64,000 nucleotides of DNA, taken from Sarcomyxa edulis (lineage: Eukaryota > Basidiomycota > Agaricomycetes > Agaricales > Mycenaceae). Under the pieces are notes generated by a model. The model did not search any database. It was given only the letters and a program-made list of their open reading frames with translations, and had not been told where the DNA came from. The stretch is from NCBI GenBank assembly GCA_009761415.1, contig QUOL01000005.1, positions 1,364,001 through 1,428,000 of the forward strand. The letters are read 5' to 3'. This document shows, in pieces, positions 56,637-64,000 of this stretch (position 1 is its first letter; each line of letters opens with the position of its first letter). The position numbers and the translations under genes are program-made.

Positions 56637-58952
56637 TCACAGACGTGTGATATCGCGTCCGAAGATCCCTACCAATTGGAGTTAGTTTTGGGTTGGCCAC
56701 ATAGGGGGAAACGATACGCTTACAGTTCAAGAACCTAGAAGAGCAAAGGCAGGTCATATAAGCAATAGCCAGGTATATCATTATGGGACTGGTCGGGGAC
56801 TCACCAATAGAACGGCACAAGGATCTTGTTTCGCCAACTGAGAGTCATGGTAAAGTACGCAGAGCGCCACACTAGCCAGGCAACACGACCAGACTCTTTC
56901 GTTTTCGGTCCGCTTTCAGCTCCAGTTCTGTCGTATATGGCTTTCCTGGAAAAGAACAATGGCGTCAGTAGAAAACTTGACAAGAACCAGGAATAATCAG
57001 GAGCGTACCAATCTCCAATGTAAGCCAAACTGCCTTGGTGTTTAAATTGGAACGCCGCCGGAGATTCTCGATCCTTGACGAATCTGTTGAGCTTCTTGGC
57101 TAGATATTTGGCCTTCTGGTTGGCGACTAAGACAAGAGCAGATAGTAGATAAGTGCAATCGATCAAACGTGGACTGTACATTAGGAACGCTGACCTTGAG
57201 CCGTAGCAGCCAGCGGGTGTCCATCAATCTTCGACGAATCGCCAATGGCCCAAACGTCGGGATCAACGGATCCGTCTTTCCGGATTACGTTGAGATGGTC
57301 GTCCGTCAGAAGACACCTTTAGAAAGCAACGTCAAAACAGTGGTCACGACCTCGGCAAGAACGTGAGATACAGACCTGCCGTTACCATCCCTTCCGTCTC
57401 TTTTGACTTCGGTGATGGTGTTGATGAGAGGATTTGGGGCTAGACCAGTGCTCCATACCAAAAGACCGAAATGCACTGGGTAAAGACCGAAGGTGAGCAC
57501 AGATAGCATTGCAAAACAGACACATACGCACCTTCGCCGATTTCTCTCACGAACATCTTTCCATCCTCAACGCGATCGACGTGATGGTTGGTCAAAATAC
57601 TGATTCCGTCTCTGGCGAATGTCTTTTCGGTATACCTGTAATACAGTAAGGTTCAGAAAAGAAGTGCGATACTCATTGAGAGGGATTACTGACTTGACAA
57701 GACTCTCGTCGAAACTACCGAGGATATTGGGTGCGACATCATATAAAGTAATCTTGGCCATTCGCACTAATGCAGGGTAATGGTCCTCGAGTTCAGTGTG
57801 TAATAGATCAAACAGTTCCGCCGCAAATTCGACACCAGTTGGTCCACCGCCTTAGAAAAGGATGATTTAGATGGACTCAGAAGTATATCCCTGACCAACG
57901 TACCGACGATGCAAAAGTGGAGTAAGTTTCGACGCTCAATATCCGAAAGGACAGGCTGGTTGGCTTGCTCAAAACCTATGCAGAATAGTCATCAGGAATC
58001 AAGAAGAATCTTTCTGGACAAGCGTCTCACATCCTAAAATACGGTTTCGTATGGCTCGAGCATCCTTGACGTCTTTCAGGAAATGAGCATGTTCCTTGAC
58101 CCCCGGTACATTGAAAGCTGTCTCAGGATAGTTAGATTGAACCTCTTCCACAAGAGAAGGGAGACTTACTCTGTGAATATGCGCCGACGGCTATAACAAG
58201 TTTATCGTACCGCAATTTATACGAAGTACCAAGTGCAGGAATCCCTTCCACTGAACCCTTATCTGGGCTTGGCTCGTTCCCTGCTATCGATGATACTGCA
58301 GACGTGGCCGGCATCTAATCCGAATGTAAGCTACTTAAGATGCGACCAGAACTTGGCAGGCACGAACGCATTTTAGAGTCTTGCGTTTAAAATCTGTAAA
58401 CTGATAATTTAGCGATTGATTTTATTTCAAAGATAAGGATGTAGACCGCACCGATTTCGTCGCACCAAGCTTGATAGGCAGCCTGAGGGAATTTACTTGA
58501 GTGTGCGTAGGGTACGAAAACACGTCCGACTTACAATTTGAGGCGCGTAGCGTCGCACCTATGTTTTTTTTTGCGTCAAATTATGAGCTCAGACCTCTAA
58601 AAACCACCAGACTTACTGGTTCGACCGCACATCGTAGTTCCAAGGTACCGACTGCACACCCAGCGAGTAAAGGTGTAAAGTTAAAATAATTATTTGGGGA
58701 TATCATAGTCACATCTGTAGAATGAGGTCAGCTGGTGGTCTAGCCTCAATTTTCCCGACCGAAGTTCTGTTGTGACTTACTCCATCGCTTCTTGTCCACT
58801 GCCCTCAACACTTCATAACCTCCCCATCCCGAACCGAGGATAACAAGGCGCTGTTTGCTCCTCGGCGTCGAGGAACTGAAGGCCCGTGTCGAGGAGAAGA
58901 CTGCACGTTGTGTCTCATTGCGGGCTAGACTGGAGAACCCCGGTCGAAACAT
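56637..58952 (-). CDS. Type II (alternative) NADH dehydrogenase, mitochondrial
   Basis: Many-exon minus-strand gene from ATG 58952 to TGA 56637. A Ser/Arg/Thr-rich leader typical of mitochondrial import precedes the first dinucleotide fold, [17 protein letters not shown]. Other family segments are [51 protein letters not shown] (second dinucleotide fold), [54 protein letters not shown] and the C-terminal membrane-association region ending FGRDITRL. No proton-pumping domain or EF-hand is seen. The enzyme oxidises NADH and reduces ubiquinone with FAD at the inner membrane; whether it faces the matrix or the intermembrane space cannot be decided. The last two exons (ending in ...FLNW and IFGRDITRL) are joined across a short intron that I placed from the conserved ending. 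Confidence 0.9.
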
Positions 58953-59421
58953 TTTTTCAGAGGGCTAGCCCGAGATGGATGGTGGCTTGGGAGAAGGGAT
59001 TGTAATTTTCAAGTTAACATATCGCTTTCTCCCTCAAACTCGGATCCAGCACGATCTCACTTCCGGGTCATCTCGGGACAATGTACGTCCTGGGGGGCGG
59101 GATATCTAACTTGCGTCACGATCGACCCCGCCAAACCGCAATTCAGAGCTCTTCATTCGCCCACCTCATCGCCCTCTCATGAAACCATGATTATACACCT
59201 TCTTTGTCCTTATAATATCGCGCAGAAGCGCTGTACCCGGTGTGCTACATGGTCGGGTCAACAATGTCCAATCTCCTGCTCTGACCGACCTTAGTAAAGC
59301 TATCCAGGGCTGAATGTCCCCTTCGAACTCTCTCACATCTATGGACCCCGATACATACTTGGATAGAGTCCATGCTAATATTGCCGCGAGGTTTCTCGAG
59401 ATAGGACGTCATGGCCCGTAC
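58953..59421. other. Promoter region of the NADH dehydrogenase
   Basis: No gene recognised. The first 100-200 bases upstream of 58952 should contain the NADH dehydrogenase promoter. Confidence 0.4.
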
Positions 59422-59853
59422 CTATAGGTTCCGAGGAGAACGCCACAACTGTGCCCATCCGATGAACATGGCGGCGCTCTTGTCGTCATGGTCATCGGGT
59501 GAGCTCGACTTGAACGGAAAACAAGAATGCCCCGGTCGGTCGTCATTCCGGCGGAAGCGGCGCGCTAAGGCCTCCGCGTCTTTCGGTGAATCCAGAGGGA
59601 TCTCACTGTGGCGTAGTCTTTCGACTCGAGGAGGCAATGGATCAGTCTCGGGTACCTCCTGGTACAAAGGAATTTCACGATTGACGACCTACCTCAGGGA
59701 ACGCCCGGCATCTGGTGCCACTCTTCTTCGAATGTGTTCGACTGCTAGGGATTCTGCGCGAGTTCCCAACTTCTATCTGGTTTTGTCTTCCTCTCTCAAG
59801 GACGCCGCTATCTGCCGCTCTCTTTCATTCCAAATATTCAAGTGTCGAACCAT
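59422..59853 (-). pseudogene. Small gene-like frame interrupted by two in-frame TAG codons
   Basis: From an ATG at 59853 one frame reads MVRHLNIWNERERQIAASL, meets TAG at 59775-59773, resumes TRAESLAVEHIRRRVAP, meets TAG at 59691-59689, then runs through PPRVERLRHSEIPLDSPKDA and RFRRNDDRPG to a final TAG at 59424-59422. All three stops are amber and all three pieces are in the same frame. A TATATA motif lies 45-50 bases upstream of the ATG. No GT-AG intron removes the stops in phase. It may be a decaying gene, a frame with readthrough, or a chance frame; the plus strand also has an open frame across the same DNA (59411-59902). Family not recognised. Confidence 0.35.
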
Positions 59854-60540
59854 CTACAAGACTTCTCTTCGACTCTCCCAAAAACCCGTGGCACATATAT
59901 AGACGCCACGCAGAATAATGCGACGGCGACGATTTTGATAGATCATCCTCTCATGATCCCACGACGGCCTACACGGCGACCATGGTTCATACGCCAACGT
60001 ATCTGCCCCTACGGTTGAATGTGGTCATCCTGGGTTCTGTGACCTTCTATCATGAGACTTCGAGCTCCCAAAAATACCTCACCACCTTGCCTTTGGTTCA
60101 TATATTCGGATTAGTCGTGTGCTTCACTGGAGTTGTGGAGCGTTGTTCTTGGTTCGGGTCAGGTGAGAAAGATGCCGGAAGAACACGATGGACAGAGCGG
60201 GAATAACTGAATGAGTCATTTATCTATCAGGGTTCATTTTCGTTTCTTGTTGGTTTCTTTTGGGATTGACTGATAATGGACCTAAAAGTTAACAAGTTCA
60301 AACAAGCCGTTTCAAAATACAAGATCAAATGAAACGGGGACAAGTACTAAGTAAAGGCATAGGTGTTCGTAGACGGGCTATCATAAACAGATTTCGTTAC
60401 AACACATACGATACATTCGAGAGCGACATACATTTCGAAAAAGAGAATGATTCAGACCGTGAGGAAACGTACAAACCACGATTCAAGCACTGAGACAACA
60501 CCGTCGTGCGCCACAAACATTTGGCATAGACCCAAGCACA
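59854..60540. other. Intergenic region
   Basis: No gene recognised. Part of it should be the 3' UTR of the minus-strand gene that ends at 60541. Confidence 0.4.
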
Positions 60541-61736
60541 TCAATAGCCCCGAGGACGGGGGTTATTGTCGTACGGACTTCCCATATAGTCTCGATTAGT
60601 GTTTGGGTCCGAGCTAAGGAAACAATCAGCAATGAAGCTCGTCCGTCGAGCGTGAAATCACGTACTACGGAGCTACAGCCGAATTGGTGATTCCAGGTTG
60701 GGCATACGGGCTACTCGAATATGTCACTAGCCAGTAGATCAAACAGTTAGATAAAGCACATACTGCGCATAGTACGCTGCCGGTTGATAGCTATGTTGAG
60801 TACGCGGATCACTCGGTTGAGCGTACTGATGGTTTGACTGGGTGTACTGATAATGGGAAGACCCGGGTGCGTAGGGGCTGTATGTAGCAACGGCTGGAAG
60901 TCAGTACACCTCGTATAAAACATAGCGTGCTAGAGAGCTCCATACTTCGGCGCAACGGGTTCCTGAGGATTGAGGTTGTCGTCCTGCTCATCGTAATACC
61001 GGGACCGCGCGTTAGTCCCATAGTCAGTCTCTACAGAGCTCTGTATAGAGCTTCTAGGGAACGGTTGAGAGCTTGGTTGGGAGTAAGGGCTAAGTCATGA
61101 AGTCAGATAAGTGTATCAACATTATCGGGGGCGAGAGTCGTGAGATGGCACATACTCGTATGAAGTTGTATATCCATAGGGAGTTGAAGGTTGGCCGTAG
61201 CCAGTGTTGCTAGCCGGCATGCTATGATATTGTCTACCAGAAGATCAGCACTGTGAGCACAGAAAGGAAACAAGACGAGGCACTTACTGGGTCGGTGGCT
61301 GTTGATAGGCGTTGGTTGTTTGCCCATCTTGTTGAGCCCTCTCCCTCGCCTCCTGAGATGCCGTCTTGGAAAAGCAACATGAGACAAGTTCGGCTAGCAC
61401 GACAAGCTGCATACACATACCATGTATTGGTTCTCTAGAGTATTGATATCGTTGGCATTGATATTCAGCCTCTTCCGGAGGCGACGACGCTCACGAAGAT
61501 TGAAGTTGCTAGTTTCATTTATATCTCCCTGCAACTCGGTGGTGAGGGTGCGAGTCCTGGATTTGTGTCAGTTGTATAAATTTAGATCAAGAGACAACCT
61601 ACACTGCGTGTCTCGCTGAATACTCATCCGAGACATCAGGATCGGGCTCCGTCTGTATGACAGCTTCTAAACTGGACAGGCGTTCCTGTTGTTTCTTGAC
61701 GTCTTTAGACTGCCTTGATTTGAAATTTTTCTCCAT
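60541..61736 (-). CDS. Coiled-coil, Tyr/Gln/Ser/Pro-rich protein (frame conflict near 60895)
   Basis: About eight exons from ATG 61736 to TGA 60541. The first three exons encode basic and coiled-coil text (KKQQERLSSLEAVIQ, FNLRERRRLRKRLNINANDINTLENQYM, ASQEARERAQQ), somewhat like a bZIP-type basic region with a short zipper, but no clear heptad leucines follow. The rest is a disordered, Tyr-rich region (GYGQPSTPYGYTTSY, SHYQYTQSNHQYAQPSD, NPRPRGY). Between the exon ending PVAPK (near 60949) and the next (starting near 60893), the only visible GT-AG intron gives a one-base phase mismatch, leading to an early stop. The reading with the same Tyr-rich style on both sides would need a different splice or one extra base. 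Family not recognised. Confidence 0.5.
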
Positions 61737-62350
61737 CGAGTATGGTGTGTGGGGATTCGAGGTTGAGAGGGTGTCGCTATGGCTCTAAGCGAGAACCTTT
61801 TTATGGTGAGACCATGAACCGGTCCACGGAGTTCGACCTCTTGTCATGAGTGCCCATCCGTCATACGGAGTCAGAACGATGTTCGGTCTAATTTAGTCGA
61901 GTGACTTTCGATGACCTTACTTACTAGTGATCTCCAGGAGTAAGATTTGAATCGTGGACTGACCTGAGAAGATCGTCTGCTTGGACAGATAGGGTACTTG
62001 ACCGTGAGTAGTCGCTATACCTATACTAGTTCCCAACAGTAGGGAAATGTACGATCCTATGACCAGGCCTCAAGGTCTGGTCGTGCCTATATGGAGAATC
62101 GCCGATAGCCAGTAGCATTCGAAGCGTGAACTTCAAGAGCTTGGAAAAGTAATAATCGATAAGCGTGAATCGATCCGAGTCAAATCACCTGACGCGAGGC
62201 GGCTGGGGCCGGGGGCGTGTCGGTCACGGACGTAACTTGACCAGGAACCTCTTCATAGTATCTAGGTTCGGGCCTCAGAGGCTTTAGTGGTTAGCGCTCT
62301 AACGTTTTCACGCTTGAATCCCAAACCACACTCAAGTCTGCTATTGCGCT
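61737..62350. other. Divergent promoter region
   Basis: Lies between divergent starts at 61736 and 62351. It contains a tRNA-like stretch near 62275-62330 that I do not accept as a tRNA gene. No other gene recognised. Confidence 0.4.
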
Positions 62351-63595
62351 ATGAGTACTGTAAATTCGACAATCATCGCTACCACTCTAAGCAGCACCAA
62401 AAGTCCGGATGATGTCTTTCTTTGGACTCGATGGGAGCTCTTCTGGGTCGAGCACCAGCCATTCTTACTTTCGAGAGGTTACAGATTGCGTACAAGATAT
62501 AACCCAAATTGGATTCCGTCTTGGCGTCAATCCAAAAAGAAAATCTACGACTGCGAGGACGCTATTCATGCAGTGGTACGGTCACTCGACTATTATCTTC
62601 GTTGTCTTGTTTAAAGTTCTCACTCAAAGTTTTGAGGGTCTAGTATTTCAACTTGATTGATGCCGTACGTATCAGCGACAATAAGAATGTCGTCCTGAAG
62701 AAAGTGCATACCTGGACGGATGAATTACCTGTTGCCACCTTCTTGTCCTCTGAAGAGATGCGTAACGACCCTCGTAACCACTCGATGACTCTTTTGGACG
62801 TCATTCCTGTTCCTAACGATGACGAGCATGCTTTGATCGTCATGCCCATTCTCCGCGAGTTTCACGACCCTCCCTTTGCACGTAGGGGGGAAGTTATTGA
62901 GGCGCTGAGGCAAATATTGCAGGTCCGTATGTTCTTGTACTCAGAAATGTATTTTCATTCGAACTCAACAGGGCATCGAGTTCATGCATGAACATCGTAT
63001 TGCACACAGGGATGCGTGCTGGAAGAATCTCATGATGGATGCTACCAAGATCATCCCAAAAGGTTTTCATCCGCAACGTCCGCGGACAACTACCGGTATC
63101 TCTACGGACTTGAGCTGGAACAAGCGGTCGTCTGTAGCTCCCATCGATTACTTCATCATCGATTACGGACTGACTATGTGGTTCCGAGACCCACACGCCA
63201 GTAATCTAGCTCTCGGGGTGTGCGGTCAGGATAAAACAGTCCCGGAACTTTCCGCTACTATTCCTTACGATCCTTTCAAGGTTGACATATATCAACTCGG
63301 CGGAGTCATTCAGACGTTGATAGAGGTGTGACCTTGCCCTTTTCTTTTCTATGCTTGACTCCTGAACTCTAGTTCAAAGACTTATATAGGATATCTCGAG
63401 ATGTTCCGGCCATTAGCGACGAAGATGATGTCGAAGGACCCCACGCAGCGTCCCACCGCGCCCGAAGTAGTACAGACCTTTGAGGAAATCGTTTCAGTAA
63501 TGACTGCACGCGACCAAAGGGCACGTATCAAACGTCCTTGCGACACGTTTTCGAGGCGTTTTGATTTGTGGATAAATTGTATACCGAATCTCTGA
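62351..63595 (+). CDS. Agaricomycete-type protein kinase, about 360 aa
   Basis: Four exons (62351-62575, 62644-62922, 62972-63327, 63373-63595) keep phase and give 360 residues. The leader contains LWTRWELFWVEHQPFLLSRG, common in lineage-specific kinases of mushroom-forming fungi. The kinase fold shows VVLKKV (probable ATP-site lysine), FMHEHRIAHRDACWKNLMMD (catalytic loop HRD with Asn), FIIDYG (in place of DFG), YDPFKVDIYQLG (alpha-F region) and DPTQRPTAPEV before the C-terminus. The Gly-rich loop is not conspicuous, so ATP binding may be atypical, but the catalytic residues are present. Substrate and pathway are unknown. The last intron has two possible donors; I chose the one (63328) that preserves frame. 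Confidence 0.8.
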
Positions 63596-64000
63596 TCACA
63601 TCTACTAGTCACCGAATTCTCCTCTACCTCCTTTCTTCCCTTCCAATGAGGCACACTTGCCCGAATACCCCGATTACGATCACCTATGTGTTTCTCATCT
63701 CTCCGCTATTATTTTAGGCTCAAATCTCCTTAACCTTATTCGCCCGTATTCAATCTCGTGCGTTACTTCTTACTCTTTCTCATGGACGGAGACCAACTCG
63801 AAATAGGCATACTTTTCCCTGAAAATCTGTAGCACGATGTCAGCACTCAGGTGGCAAATTGCAAGGACCGTGTCCTGCCATCAATCAATCATGTCGTATC
63901 ACAACATATCGACGAGTGCGCGGTGACTCCGAGTCGGTGGCACTCAGGTCGATGGATTCGACCAGCGACTATTTGTTCTCTACTACGCTTGGAACTATGT
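63596..64000. other. Right-edge non-coding stretch
   Basis: Pyrimidine-rich 3' flank of the kinase gene. No gene recognised before the window ends. Confidence 0.4.

Noticed and set aside
59411..59902. 163-residue plus-strand frame
   Set aside because: Its composition is Arg/Ser-rich, as expected from reading opposite to the more protein-like minus-strand frame; no features support it, though it cannot be fully excluded.
62272..62335. tRNA-like stretch (TAGTGGTTAGCGC resembling a D-arm, TTGAATCCC resembling a T-loop)
   Set aside because: The distance between the two is too short for an anticodon arm plus variable loop, and no pairing acceptor stem is visible; at best a fragment.
1..64000. 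CRISPR arrays, bacterial operons, rRNA genes
   Set aside because: No regularly spaced repeats, ribosome-binding sites or rRNA-like sequence were seen; the window is eukaryotic.

Overview
The window is nuclear DNA of a filamentous basidiomycete, most probably an agaricomycete. Genes are dense and carry many short introns (about 50-75 bp, GT-AG). The content is typical of that class: a heme-thiolate P450 family, an alpha-kinase, an integrase-core (DDE) gene, a phage-integrase-like recombinase relic, a WH1/CRIB protein and a lineage-type protein kinase. Gene models were spliced by eye, so the exon joins are inferences from reading frame, splice signals and family resemblance.

Left block (1-21.7 kb): an unrecognised proline-rich protein, a small unrecognised protein, then on the minus strand RTF1 (Paf1 complex), mitochondrial-type NADP isocitrate dehydrogenase and a Na+/H+ antiporter. 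Divergent from the antiporter is a Hikeshi/OPI10 homologue. A minus-strand P450 (P450-1) follows, then a very large Sds3-like protein of the Sin3 histone deacetylase type.

Mobile block (22.0-30.7 kb): an 8.7-kb element has 73-bp terminal inverted repeats (70/73 identical) and is flanked exactly by the 6-bp direct repeat CCTATG. It carries an apparently intact DDE/integrase-core gene, an apparently intact alpha-kinase gene, a deleted tyrosine-recombinase-like relic beside a 29-bp palindrome, and a broken kinesin-5 motor fragment. This composite is the most notable feature of the window. It is followed by about 2.8 kb of gene-poor DNA with an orphan exon-like piece and a small hairpin.

Right block (33.5-64 kb): a Zn(II)2Cys6 transcription factor with two unusually long introns, an Ldb17/SPIN90/Dip1-type actin regulator, a histidine-acid-phosphatase-like protein, P450-2, a small two-membrane-segment protein divergent from an unrecognised 357-residue protein, P450-3, a WH1-CRIB protein without the actin-nucleating WASP tail, a type II NADH dehydrogenase, a small degenerate gene, a coiled-coil/Tyr-Gln-rich protein with a frame conflict, and a protein kinase.

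How they fit: the three P450s are close paralogues spread over 42 kb in both orientations. P450-1 and P450-2 are the closest pair and now lie on either side of the mobile block. Ldb17 and the WH1-CRIB protein both point to Arp2/3 actin regulation, and RTF1 and the Sds3-like protein to chromatin and transcription. Apart from the P450s there is no sign of a biosynthetic cluster.
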